Shown here: positions 29,597 to 39,524 of the stretch, in pieces
How positions within the stretch are numbered: the stretch's first letter is position 1
How the letters are laid out: every line of letters begins with the position of its first letter
NCBI GenBank assembly: GCA_049999765.1
Contig: JBNGIQ010009171.1
Span: 1 to 39,524, forward strand
Reading direction: 5' to 3'
DNA length: 39,524 nt
Source of the DNA: Phaeoceros laevis
Taxonomy: Eukaryota > Anthocerotophyta > Anthocerotopsida > Notothyladales
Notes under the pieces: generated by a model
The model's database searches: none
The model's input: only the letters and a program-made list of their open reading frames with translations
Told to the model about the DNA's origin: nothing
Made by a program: the position numbers and the translations under genes

Positions 29597-30819
29597 ATGG
29601 CCATGGCTGCGTGCTCCCAGCTTCGTCCGTCTCTGAATGCGGCGCCAGCCTCAGGGATCAGCTCATTTGAGACACTTCGGCAATCATCAGTGGCGCGGAT
29701 TCAAGTGCCTCTGCAAGCCCCAGTTCAGCAGAGATGTAGTTTGGTCTGCGCAAGGGCGGCTACAGCTGTTGCACCCAAGGTGTGGTTTCTGCGATTAGGT
29801 CTGGTAGCTGTCGCTGCAGGAATGCAGATGGTTGGGTTTGAATGCGCATGAGGTGGTTGTTTGTCACAGCAGACGGGCACCCAACCTGTGGGTGAGAAGT
29901 CGTTTCTCCGCCGTCTTATGCTCCGTTGTGCTCATGGTTCCAGTTCAAAACCCTGAAGCCCTTGGGAGACCGCATTCTCGTCAAGATTGAGACTGTAGAG
30001 GAGAAGACTAGAGGGGGAATCTTGCTGCCTTCCACCGCACAGTCCAAGCCTCAAGGGGGTAAAGTCGTTGCAGTTGGAGAGGGCAAGTCCATTGGTGACA
30101 AGAAGATTGAAGTCGGAGTGAAGGTAGTCCCTCTGCTCGTAAAGTGGAGCCCTAACCGAAATAATGCGGTCCAAGTGTTTACACTGTGCTTTGTGGGCGT
30201 GGAATGCAGACTGGAAACTCCGTTGTCTACTCCAAGTATGCTGGCACAGAAGTGGAATTCGATGGTGCAGATCATCTACTTCTAAAGGAGGATGACGTTG
30301 TCGGTCTTCTAGAAACTGACGACATTAAGGATTTGCAGCCCCTGAACGACAGAGTCCTGATTAAGGTAAGGGTCTTATCTCCACTTGTAAGTGGTTCCAC
30401 ATCTCCTGGGTTTGCTTGCTGTTGTGATAGTCTGACACTCTCGGGGGATGGCTGGACAGGTTGAGGAGGCAGAAGATAAAACAGCTGGAGGTGTTCTACT
30501 CACTGACAGCGCCAAGGAGAAGCCTGTAATTGGCACGGTGAGATTGTCCTTGATGTGCTTAAGTGGCTCTCCTCTGCTGGATGCGAGTTTTGTAGTTGGA
30601 CAGTCTAGGCGCTGTGCTCACTTAAACTCATGTTTCCTTCGACAGGTTGTGTCAACCGGACCCGGAGCTGTGGGAGAGGATGGAAACAGGAAACCTCTCG
30701 AACTTTCTGCTGGCAATTCAGTGTTATACTCCAAGTATGCTGGCAACGACTTCAAGAGCAAGGACGGAACCCAGTATGTCGTATTGAGATCAGGAGATGT
30801 GCTCGCCGTCCTGAGCTGA
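29597..30819 (+). CDS. CPN20: 20-kDa chloroplast co-chaperonin (tandem GroES domains)
   Basis: Plastid co-chaperonin (CPN20/CPN21) that caps the CPN60 chaperonin and assists Rubisco folding. Five exons: 29597-29779, 29944-30123, 30210-30365, 30460-30537 and 30646-30819. They total 771 bp (256 residues; family about 253), all in phase 0. Exon 1 is the transit peptide. The first GroES domain has [21 protein letters not shown] and [14 protein letters not shown]. The second has [22 protein letters not shown] and [17 protein letters not shown], ending [11 protein letters not shown]. Both mobile loops are present. The start is the ATG at 29597; a second ATG follows 6 bp later. It lies 239 bp downstream of RH39 on the same strand. 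Confidence 0.97.
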
Positions 30820-32023
30820 ATGCACTGATTCAGTCTCATAGGCGTTTGTATGTAGAACATGTTGAGCTGGAACTTCCTTGCGGCTGTAGGTGAGTTAGAC
30901 ACAGATTCAAAACTTGAACTCGGACAACAACCAACTTTGTAAGACATACGCGTTCACAGATTTTATAGACCGACTTGACTCCCTATCCATACTTCACCGC
31001 GACCAATTTGGAACTTCGCTGTCAGTGACGAGTACTATCACCAGTCGTAATTTCAAAATGCATACCCTCCACGTCCAACGAAGATGAGACCAAACGCAAG
31101 ACCGTGCAGGATTGGTAGATCTCAAGTAAATTTGTAGAGCACTTATTAGCGTGGAGCCTTTTCGACATTTTGAACGGACAGGTGGTCGGCAAACAAGATC
31201 CTTCCCTGATGACATGGCATATGCTGTATAGGCGAGGCAACAATTGAATACATTAGTTGCTACAACGCAATCTCAGGGCCGTGCTACGTGGACAGCTTGA
31301 CCGGGGGTTCCTCAGCAGCAACAAGGAAAGCGCGCTTTCAGAAATTCAGACAGCCTTTTGTTTCATGTTTAGAGCCCCAGCCTCGGATAAGCTCAGGAGT
31401 TCGTGGCCCAAGCAGATTCCACCCCTGAAGGCCCCGGGGTTGTGGGAAGACCTTCAGTAGAGCCCTGTACCGAGCAGCTCGGAAGGGCAGCATCGCGGGC
31501 GGCTGAGAGGACCTTGGAGCAGAGCAAAGTTGGTCAGGACAGCAGTTAGAACGCCAGCTTATGGTGTGCTTCCAAACTTTTGCAGCATCCTGTAACATAT
31601 AAGCAATAAGATTTACTTCACCATTTCAGAGTTTGTGCAATACTCCGACCACTCATTCTTCAGGTGACCCTCAATTTTGAGTTATGTTATTCCATTGAAC
31701 ACGTCGCTAGGGCAACCAAGCATACATTGGCAATTAACCTCAATGCAGTATACATTCGCTACAATTCATAGGCAGGACAGTCCACTGCCAGAGGCAATTA
31801 TGGGAACCCACCAATGCCTTAGAGCTTCACTACCGATCGTGTTCTTCCTGAAGCTGACAGCAGCCAAGCAAATATGTTGGAAGCACCCAACATCCAGCTA
31901 TTGCAGCATTTCTGTTTGCAAAAGTGGTCCTTCAACTCATGCTATAAAGCTGAGTGGCTCTGGACTCCATGCAATCCTGTACACCCCAAAAGCTTGAATT
32001 TTATACATAGATAGACCGGACCC
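30820..32023. other. Intergenic between convergent CPN20 and TOM1-like genes
   Basis: About 1.2 kb holding the 3' flanks of two convergent genes. Frames of 67-106 codons are open on both strands (for example 31338-31598 on -), but I recognise no motif and see no consistent splice structure. No gene is supported. Confidence 0.45.
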
Positions 32024-34129
32024 CTAGGGGATAGGATGATATTGACCAGATACACGTTTCGGGGGGAGTTTCCTCAAAATGTAGAGCACCAGCGCAGAGG
32101 GAACTATCTCCACACACTGCAAGATAAAGAAACAGGCAGTCAGGGGGATAAGTGGTCAACAAGCAAAAAAACGCACCTGTGCCAGACATCTGATTGCATG
32201 AGAAATCAAGTACCTACCGTATAGTAAATAGCGTTCAAAATAGGGTGGTTCATAACATCGAGGTCTGCTTTCCTATCAAAGCCGGCAAATGCCATCTGCA
32301 TCAAGAGCAGCCAAACCAAAACTGTCACTACTCGGACAGATCCTCCAACAACCACATCAACGAAAACACAAGTGCAAGGATGTCCAAGTGACGACTCAAC
32401 CCCAGGAACATGCAACACATACCATGATAGATCGTATCGCAAAGCAGGTGAAGCATATGGCAGTAACACTGCCGACCTGCAAGAGAGGGCTCACAGGTTA
32501 TTCCACAGTTGAGTCAAGATGACCCTTCGACATAAAAGCAGCACAGCTTCGCTCATAACATGAACACACCTCTCTCAATTTCTTCCTCCGACCTTTGGAT
32601 TCAATGGGAAACCGTCGTAAAAGATCAAAGAGTCTGCACAACATTGGGTGTATGCACAGAATGATTAGCATGTCTTGCAACGTGACCATTGAAAAAAACA
32701 TCCAAAACATCCATGCAAGATGTGTTGTCTCTTACCGTCCTCCATACCGCAAGAAGCCAATTGCTGCTGCAAGGGACACAGCTGCAAGACAGTAGAGGTA
32801 ATCAGGCACAGGTGACTGTATTTGGAGTGAAGAAGGACCTAGCACCTGACATTGCACTTACTGGCAAAGAACAACTTTGAAATTTCATCAACAACAGAAC
32901 TGGGCCACAACCACAAGTAGACCCAGATAGAACCCTGCAAAAGACACACCAGTTGAGAATGGGGCAAGAAATCACAGTATCATACTTACAACATCATCCA
33001 GAGCCAGGTGTCCTTGGCAAGTGAAACCCATACCTGGATAACGTAGATGGCAGCATTTGTTATCAAGAACACTGGACGGAGATTGTCCGTAGGCAGACCA
33101 CTAGCCTGAAGGCGTCCACACAAGTAGTTCCAGTCAACAAAAACGGTGCATGATCTGCTTTTTCCTCATCTGTCCTTGTCAAGGACTAGTCATAGTAAAA
33201 GTTTAAGACCACCTTTGATCAAACTACTTGTGTTGATGACGCTTAATTACAACATCAAACATGTTTGCTAAGTCAATGAATTCAGGGATAAAGGCCAGCC
33301 TTTAATGCAACGAGCAAATCTAAGCGCCCCAGTGAAAGCATACTTCCTATAGACTCTCCTGTTTCAAACCGACAAGAGTTCAACACCAACGATGTACAAA
33401 CCTGGTGATATATCTCAGCCCAGAACAACACCAAAAGACTGTAGGTTGTGAAGAAAACGAGTCCCGGGAGATCAAGAAGGATATATTGCACAATCTGCAA
33501 AGTGTGGGACAGCAGAATGTGTGAGCACCAGGAGTTTGAGCAGGCGGTCCACAGTGTTAGCAGGGATTCACAACAGCATCTACAAACATGAGAAACGAAG
33601 GTGAATCGAGGAGACAGCTGACCTTCGGCTCCAAGTTTTGTACATCCCGCCGGAATAAAAAGACTATGGCCCGGACTGCAGCAGGAACAACAAGGAAAGA
33701 CCTCAGCAACGACATTCACCACCCAAAACTGCCAGCGAAGAGCTGAAGAATCTCAAGCTCACCGATATTGACGATGAAGTTCAATAGATGGAAAACCTTC
33801 TGAGTCGTCCAACCGTATTCAGGAACTCGAAGCTCAATTCGGATGAGTTGGATCTGAGAGAACACTTTTACATTTCACAATAAGCTCCGCGTACTCGAAC
33901 ACGAATCTCCAGAAAGACAGCCTTCGAAAATTGGCACCGAAAAGAACCCAGAGGAGACACGAGTGTCAAGAGGACGTACAAGGGCTACAAGAGCGATGAC
34001 GCCATACAGTGCTGCCAAGGTATAGAAGACGCGAGTCTGCCAAACCTCAGATTCATTCACTCTTCTCCACCAATCGGCTGCTGATCCGAGGGTCCCAACC
34101 AACACCGAGAATTGCCATCCATCATCCAT
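32024..34129 (-). CDS. TOM1/TOM3-type seven-pass membrane protein
   Basis: Tobamovirus-multiplication (TOM1/TOM3/THH1) family: multi-pass membrane proteins of the tonoplast and other membranes, known as host factors for tobamovirus replication and likely GPCR-like in plants. Eleven exons: 34129-33980, 33853-33763, 33675-33623, 33494-33402, 33105-33034, 32934-32862, 32781-32736, 32633-32570, 32476-32419, 32321-32218 and 32116-32024. They total 897 bp (298 residues; TOM1 about 291). Family blocks in order: [89 protein letters not shown] and [16 protein letters not shown]. The start could instead be at 34183, adding 18 residues. The exon 9 donor (tat|gtgttg) was chosen to keep frame and is the weakest call. 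Confidence 0.92.
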
Positions 34130-34689
34130 CCTAAAACCTGTCCTACCCGAAGCTATCCGATCCAAAGCTTCTTCTCCAGGCATCTGCATGTATTGCCTTT
34201 CGCACGCCGGCAACAGTGTAATGTGCGCGGGTACTCGACCCTCTCCCGCGGGTTGTGGCGAGAACCCTCCGGCTGACACAAGGCGTAAAGCCGATCCACA
34301 TAAGGTTTTGCCGCTACATTTCTGAAGTGTGTGTCTGACAGACATGTAGCCCGTTTCATTTAGTAATGCCGAAATTATTATGTGAGGACAGGTGTCACAC
34401 ACTTCACAGATTTTAAGAACCTCACAATTTAGGAGACAGAGCACAATAGAAAACCAGCAGTCACCCAATAGTATTGGCCAATACTAATGCCCAATACTAA
34501 TGCCCAATAGGCCCCACGAATTACGATTCACTAGGGCTGGATTACTAGTTGGCTGGCGGTATATTTTACTATTGCCCGTTTCGCCATGCAATAATGTTCA
34601 GCATACCTTGCTCCTGTTCAGACAAGTGTCACGTCGGAATGTGGCAAGCTGGAGAGTTTCAGCTGGTTTCCAGCGCAAACCAAGCTGAC
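34130..34689. other. TOM1-like upstream region
   Basis: About 560 bp upstream of the TOM1-like start (-). It contains the phased CCAAT cluster at 34465-34508. Remaining sequence shows no gene. The - strand frame continues open upstream of 34129 to 34468, so the true N-terminus could be longer, but those residues do not look like the family. Confidence 0.45.
34465..34508. promoter_or_regulatory. Four CCAAT boxes at exact 13-bp spacing
   Basis: CCAAT pentamers start at 34465, 34478, 34491 and 34504, each 13 bp after the last. A perfect 18-bp palindrome, tagtattggccaatacta, occupies 34469-34486. The cluster is about 340 bp upstream of the TOM1-like start codon. CCAAT is the NF-Y core; the array may equally be a short tandem repeat of unit caatactaatgcc. 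Confidence 0.6.
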
Positions 34690-35935
34690 TTCCTCACCTC
34701 TAAGCTACATACGAGAGCGAGAGGTATCTGCTCCTCGGCGACGGATAGACACAGGACACGAAAGCTGCACGAAGGGCCATTCTCGTGTGATCAGTGGCGA
34801 ATGTCATCAATGAGGTGAGCTGCAAGAGGAGTCTGTCGTGTTTGGAGTATCCACCTGGTTCATCCACAAGGACCACATAGCAGCGTCTAATAGGTTCCTG
34901 CTATGAGGTTAGAATAGGTTACAGTCACACATAAAACCAGCATCGTGCATTTCCACAAAGATGCTCACAGCTTCATCTATATTTCCGTATGTTTTGATCA
35001 CAGTGTTGAGGTGTCCTTGTCTGGTTCAATATCTGTGGTGTGCATCTTGCCTAGCACTTCCTGCAGCGCTTTCAAAAATCTTCTACCATAAAAAGCAACA
35101 TATACACAGAGCCGCCCTTCTCCCAGCCAACCCGCTCCATGCGGTCAAGCACATCCTCCAAGTTGCTGAATTGGCTTGCTTTGTCATATCCATCTAGACT
35201 TGCGTTGCATATTGGATCAATTTAGTACACAGATAGATGAAGCAGCATCCAACCTGATACCAGCTTTTACCATTTTGGACTACATGTCAGCTGGTTCCTG
35301 CATGACAACCAAACACAAAAGCCTCCAAGAAATGCACTTTCCGGGATAGGTAGCAAAAAACCAATCAATTGCAGCCAGTACTACAAAATGGATGCAAAAC
35401 AGGCAGGATGAGAGGACGAGTGATGAGGAAAAGCTTACCTGGTACAGTTCATTCTTCTGGTACGCTCTCACCATAGCAGAGAATGGGCAGGCATCAGGCA
35501 CAAATCCACTCTCTTGCAACAGGTTTTAACGTCACGGAGCAGATTGGTCAAGTTCCGCTCTCATGTGGACATTTAGCATCGCGTTCTCGGGTACCACACC
35601 CAACTGCAGTGTTGACTCAACTTGACTTCGTGCTGTTTGCCAAATGCTCCTAAGCTTCGGAGACTGTACAATCAGCCCCTAAACATCTGTTATGGTGCAG
35701 CACCTATCAAGACATGGTGTAATCTTTCCACCACTTGTTGACATTGAGCTACCTTTCTCTGCTCAGAAAAGACTTAGGGCTGTCAACCCCGAATTCTTCC
35801 TATTAGCTGCTATAATACTTGGTCTTCCCAGACTGCCTCATCCAATCGGAGAACTGCAAAGTTCTCTCGCCGTTCCTCTCCTCCAGTGCAGCAAGGATCT
35901 GTTAAGGTTGCTCAGCTTCAACCCCGATTGATAAA
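34690..35935 (-). pseudogene. Decayed P-class PPR gene, copy 1
   Basis: The - strand shows P-class PPR pieces in changing frames: ERTLQFSDWMR near 35860, LLQESGFVPDACPFSAMVR with AYQKNELYQ at 35520-35440 followed by a GT donor, DVLDRMERVGWEKGG near 35130, then TVIKTYGNIDEAVSIF and AGFMCD near 35000-34930. In-frame stops break it repeatedly. The order resembles plant P-class proteins of the At4g30825 kind, but that is a weak memory-based match. A diverged second copy lies at 38094-38728. Confidence 0.65.
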
Positions 35936-36281
35936 CCAGCCCCTCCATGTCTCCTCCTAAATGCAAGGATCGGAGTGACCGGACCACTGCTCCGATGTCT
36001 TCTTCCTTCGACTTGGAACCTGGAGCTTCCTTGTTCTACAATAGGTACAGCTCACTCTGTCCTCATCATCACTGCAGTAGGCCAGTATCGCTGAACAAGT
36101 CTACGGATTGACCTCCTTATCACCAGACCTCCTCCTGAATGTGCCTGCATTCCCGCCAATTCCTGCATCAAGGCATGCATCGCTTGAGATGCTGCGTCCT
36201 CAAGAAATGCGGCACCTCAGCTGTGTGTGTGTTCTGGAGTTGGGCATCGAAAACTCTCACAATGGATCTGCGAAAACCCAT
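35936..36281. other. Probable upstream part of the decayed PPR gene
   Basis: About 350 bp between the last readable PPR piece and the 3' end of the membrane-protein gene. Frames on the - strand are short and broken. It probably holds the former PPR leader and the 3' flank of the neighbouring gene. Nothing firmer is visible. Confidence 0.35.
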
Positions 36282-37864
36282 TCAAACCCCTGGTATTTCG
36301 GGGACAGATTTGCAGGTTTTTACGCAATCAAGGCTGTCGGTATAACTGTTAAATAGGACCCAAAAGGACCCAATGACCCAAAACTCCAGGATACTATGAA
36401 TGTAAGACCGCCAAGAAACCTATCACCAGCACATACCGTACCAAGTTCACGGAAGGGCTTTTTCTGCTTTCAACTTGCACTCTCTTGTACGAGGCTCTCA
36501 ACTTGAGGTAGAGGACAGAACGGGTGGGTAACCACACGAGGCTCACCATCCATGCCCAGACTGTGATGTAAAAAAGGAAACGGCGGTTGTCCGGCTCCTC
36601 GCGCACCAGCTGCTCAAACTGCTCCATCACCACCCGTGGCAACGCTCTCAACACCAGGAACGCGAAATAGAACAGGAACCAGATTAGAGGTAACTCCGTT
36701 TTGATTTCAGCTCGCTGCAGCTTGAAGCTCCGACCGAGCGCCCTAAAACCCCACAAGGTAGTCAGTGCTGATGCCGGGAGAAGAACCAGGACGTGGGCAT
36801 TGATGTACGCCTCCGTGATGCTCAGCGGTAATGCACCCGACAGCAGGGCCAGAATGAAGTACTTCGCGACATAGACGGTCCCAGCAATGTCCGTGACGAT
36901 GTCCGATGTGAGATAATCATCAGCAGCAAGTTGTGCAGACAGCAACGAGATAGATAACCAGAGAAAACAGCGCTGTCAGGATCATGGCGGCGAGCGTGGA
37001 CCCGGTGGCGCGCAGGGCAGACACGAACAGGTCGTTGCTGCTCTGCTGACTTGCATTGCGCCTCCCGAAGCGTTCCCCGAGGTACACGCCCACCACGGCC
37101 TGGTGGAACCAGACTTCTGCCAAGCTTGAGAGCACCAGGCTGGTGATATAGGAGATCCACGACGATGGGCTTGGTATGTCATTGACATGGGGGAGCACAG
37201 CAGTCAGAGTGATGCTCGAAGTAAAGAAGAGGATTGGCGGCAGGAAACATCTGGCGTGCTGGTAGAGGAGCCTGCAGGCTTCTCCAATGACTCCCAAGTA
37301 GCTCAGATCTGCCGACACCAGACTTTCCAAGTGCGGAAACAAGTCCTCCCCACAAACCAATTGCAATGGCTGGCCCACTGTTGGAGGCTCTTGCGATATG
37401 TTGGTGGTGGAGTCACCCTCTTCTGTTTCTACCTCCAAGGTTTCGTTGGCCTCATCCACTCCCACTGCCGAAACAACGGCCTCGTTGGCTTCAGACTCTG
37501 CCGCTTCGACCTCGCTGTCCAGAAGAGCCGCCAGTAATTGAGACCAGATGATGTGTGGATTGCGAAGGACAGAGGAAAGTCTGGACGTCAAGCTTGTGAG
37601 GATGGGGGGATGCAGGGCAGTCACACGGGCCTGGGGTACCGTCAGCGACAGCTCAAAGGTGACGGCACCAGTTTGAATGGCCTCCGAGCTTTCGCTGGCT
37701 TCATCCTCTCCAAATGCTGCTTCCGACATTTCGTTCAGGGCTTCCACCAAAGCCTCCATCTGCTCTAGATTCTTGTGAAGGCGGGTGTATGCTGCCTGTG
37801 GGACTTGAAAGATGGGAGTCCCTCCCGAAACCCTCGCAATCGGGAAACTGTCTCTGAATTCCAC
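36282..37864 (-). CDS. Unknown multi-pass membrane protein (three-exon model)
   Basis: I do not recognise the family. The first frame starts at ATG 37864 and the second runs through 36437. They join if a 97-bp intron (36958-36862, GT...AAG) is removed. A strong donor (ACG|GTATGT at 36436) and an acceptor (AACAG) at 36346 would add a short last exon, 36345-36282. Model: 37864-36959, 36861-36437, 36345-36282, 1395 bp, 464 residues. The N-terminal ~190 residues are acidic (Glu/Ala/Ser-rich). Then come about six hydrophobic segments, for example FLPPILFFTSSITLTAVLP, SWISYITSLVLSSLAEVWF and PLIWFLFYFAFLVLRALP, with a basic C-terminus. The first intron's acceptor is weak, so a frameshift is possible. 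The 5' end is partly duplicated at 38729-38930. Confidence 0.5.
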
Positions 37865-38093
37865 CGCTTATTACATATCCAGATAGAACTTTCCATCAAC
37901 CCAGTCTGGGGTCCTCCAATTTCCATGCCTATTCTACCCAGCGAAGAGCAAGTCAACCAGCCTTCCCGGGTCTTATGCTACAAAGAAAGGCACAGCTTCA
38001 GCAAGCTACTTGCCTGTAAAGAAGTCACTGCAGGCAAAAGGTACCAGCCCGTAAAGAACTCACTGCAGCAGAAAGCTCCTCTAACAAGAGTCT
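37865..38093. other. Upstream region of the unknown membrane-protein gene
   Basis: This segment, 5' of the - strand start at 37864, includes a block at 37880-38010 that recurs in diverged form at 38760-38900 (shared ttccatcaaccc, tggtcctccaattt, caagtcaacca). No gene is supported. Confidence 0.55.
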
Positions 38094-38728
38094 AAGCTAC
38101 ATAAGAAAGGTGATTGCTGCTCGGCGAATGATATATTTTAGAGGGCACGAATGCTGCTCTAATGGCCATTGACATGTGATCAGTGGAGATCATCATCAAC
38201 GAGCTAACGCGTTCTGTTGTTGTCGCTAGTGTTTTCAAGTATGACGTATCCCAGTCATTCATAGCAGCGTGTAAGTCACACATAAATCCAGCATCGCGCA
38301 ATTTCACAAAGATGCTCACAGTTTCATCTACCATTCCCATATGTTTTGATTAGAGTGTTGAAGCTGTTAAACTGTCTGGTTTCATATCTGTGGTATGCAT
38401 CTTGTCTGGCAACTCTTGAGCTGGATGCTAGAAAGATCGCTCCATGATGCACGTGCACTCTCTTGCAAAAATGTTAACGTCTCGGAAGAAGATTGGTCAA
38501 GTCCAACCCTCCTGTGGAGTATTAGCATCACGTTTGTAAGGTAGCACACTCAACTTCAGTATTGACAGCCGGATATTTGCAAAATGCTTCTCAGCTTTTG
38601 ATACTGTACCCATCGGCCTCTTCGTTTGCCATGGTGCAGCACATATTAAGACCTGGTGTAATCCTTCCATCCCTTACTGACTTGAGCGACCTTCCCCTGC
38701 TTAGAAAGGACAGTGAAATGCAAACTCA
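38094..38728 (-). pseudogene. Decayed P-class PPR gene, copy 2
   Basis: A diverged duplicate of the 34690-35800 sequence. Matching pieces include - strand DETVSIFVKLRDAGFMCD (near 38330-38280, against DEAVSIFVEMHDAGFMCD in copy 1) and the shared + strand run tggtgcagcac, then agacctggtgtaatc, at 38630-38665 (against 35694-35724). The middle of copy 1, including the SGFVPDACPF repeat, is missing here. Stops and frame changes make it a relic. Confidence 0.65.
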
Positions 38729-38930
38729 TCTGCTCTAGATTCTAAGGATGGCATGCAGGCCAGATAGCACTTCCCATCAACCATGTCTTGGTCCTCCAAT
38801 TTTCCATGTCTATTCTATTGATTCGACTCGGAGGAACAAGTCAACCACCCTTTTCGCGTCTACGGCTACAAAGAAGGCAACACTTCAGCATGAAGCTAAA
38901 TTTTGAAAGATGTGCTTTTTTCGTAAATTC
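38729..38930 (-). pseudogene. Truncated duplicate of the membrane-protein gene's 5' end
   Basis: 38729-38745 (catctgctctagattct) repeats 37759-37775, inside the first exon of the unknown membrane-protein gene. After a deletion of roughly 100 bp relative to that copy, 38757-38900 continues with sequence homologous to its upstream region. Only a stub of coding sequence survives. It marks the far end of the segmental duplication. Confidence 0.6.
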
Positions 38931-38954
38931 TTACGAAATAAATCTTTATTAATA

Positions 38955-39524
38955 ATGTGAAGTTGTGCAGGCGCGCCATACAGCTTCTTGCACAGGGAGG
39001 CACGCGATGCTCAGCAGCAGGGTGGCGCCCAGCATGCGCAGGGAGGGTGGTGGTGCCCAGCGGGCTGGGAGGGAGGGGGCCTCATTTCGGCTGACCATGT
39101 AACTTTTGCTTGCCTTCTGAAGGCGTGTGCAAGCACTGGTGCCGTACAGAAGGGCAGGGAGCTTCACTCACAGATTGTCAAAAGAGGTCTGCTGGATGAT
39201 GTAGCGGTGGGCAACTGCCTGGTGGACATGTACGCAAAATGTGGTGAGCTGGAAGATGCACGCCAAGTTTTTGACATCATGGACACGAAGGATGTGGTGA
39301 CATGGAATGCCCTGATCGCTGGGTATTCACAGCAAGGACTCGGCCAAGAGGCGCTTGTTGTGTATGGACATATGGAGGAGGGGGGCCTCATTTCGGCTGA
39401 CCATGTAACTTTTGCGTGCCTTCTGAAGGCGTGTGCAAGCACTGGTGCCGTACAGAAGGGCAGGGAGCTTTACTCACAGATTGTCAAAAGAGGTCTGCTG
39501 GATGATGTAGTGGTGGGCACCTGC
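38955..39524 (+). CDS. PLS-class PPR gene fragment with tandem 306-bp units (partial)
   Basis: From about 39072 to the window edge one + frame encodes clean PPR sequence: ADHVTFACLLKACASTGAVQ, GRELHSQIVKRGLLDDVAVG, NCLVDMYAKCGELEDARQVF, DTKDVVTWNALIAGYSQQG, EALVVYGHMEEGGLISADHV, and then the first part again. The second unit starts exactly 306 bp (102 codons, one PLS triplet) after the first. The frame is also open upstream through a Gly/Gln/Trp-rich stretch (about 39000-39075) that is not PPR, so the true 5' end is unclear and may be broken. The gene runs off the right edge, so completeness cannot be judged. Organellar RNA binding is the family role. Confidence 0.8.
39062..39079 (+). other. 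G-quadruplex-type motif beside the PPR repeat unit
   Basis: GGGCTGGGAGGGAGGGGG has four G-runs of three or more with loops of 1-2 bases, fitting the standard G3+N1-7 quadruplex pattern. It abuts the left boundary of the first 306-bp PPR unit. It was read directly from the sequence; folding is inferred. Confidence 0.7.
39075..39524 (+). repeat. Recent tandem duplication of a 306-bp PPR unit
   Basis: About 140 bp from 39077 onward matches 39383-39524 almost base for base: ctcatttcggctgaccatgt starts at 39081 and again at 39387. I counted only about five differences (for example gct/gcg, cac/tac, gcg/gtg, aac/acc). The period of 306 bp equals 102 codons. Confidence 0.92.

Noticed and set aside
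31338-31598. 86-codon - frame between CPN20 and the TOM1-like gene
   Set aside because: No recognisable domain and no linked exons; it is likely 3' UTR or spacer.
38949-39167. Open - strand frame opposite the PPR fragment
   Set aside because: It is antisense to clear PPR coding sequence and its content only mirrors the GC-rich tract; there is no family match.

Overview
This window reads as nuclear DNA of a land plant. Genes are split by short GT-AG introns (about 70-120 bp), and several products are plastid proteins found only in plants: sedoheptulose-1,7-bisphosphatase, a double GroES-domain co-chaperonin and an RH39-type DEAD-box helicase. PLS-class pentatricopeptide repeat (PPR) sequence recurs, including one protein with a DYW cytidine-deaminase-like domain, which implies heavy organellar RNA editing. 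Dense genes, short introns and intron-free PPR genes suggest a compact non-seed plant such as a hornwort or lycophyte. That placement is inference. Two blocks of exactly 100 N mark assembly gaps.

Layout. 1-106 is the 3' end of an unrecognised + strand gene. 424-1424 (-) is Elongator subunit ELP6, head-to-head with a TRM5-like tRNA m1G37 methyltransferase gene (1512-3348, +) that stops before its methyltransferase domain. 3350-5800 is gene-poor, with many small diverged tandem duplications. 5800-7470 (-) is a broken PPR gene. 8153-10219 (+) is a secreted neprosin-family gene with a TATA box, in an AT-rich stretch and interrupted by a gap. 10220-12900 is repeat-rich: a hairpin, a tRNA-like (SINE-type) element and minisatellite-like arrays. 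12907-14726 (-) is a complete SBPase gene with a G-box and I-box upstream. 15378-18627 (-) is a RING-finger E3 ligase. 20064-24458 (-) is one 1464-codon intron-free PPR gene. 24849-26731 (-) is a Rossmann-fold protein, head-to-head with RH39 (26823-29357, +), followed by CPN20 (29597-30819, +). 32024-34129 (-) is a TOM1/TOM3-type membrane protein. 34690-38930 is a segmental duplication: two decayed copies of a P-class PPR gene flank an unknown multi-pass membrane protein gene. 38950 to the end is a PPR fragment made of near-identical 306-bp units.

How the genes relate. SBPase, RH39, CPN20 and probably the Rossmann protein act in the plastid; the large PPR protein is expected in an organelle. 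ELP6 and TRM5 both serve anticodon-loop modification (U34 and G37). The most unusual object is the large PPR gene. Its N-terminus resembles the PDF motif of organellar single-stranded-DNA-binding (OSB) proteins. It is followed by two complete, internally duplicated PPR arrays, each with an E-type region, and a single C-terminal DYW domain that has lost the terminal D-Y-W. A decayed relative at 5800-7470 has the same head, so this is a gene family and not an isolated accident. Exon coordinates were worked out by hand from splice signals, reading frame and remembered family sequences; no alignment software was used.
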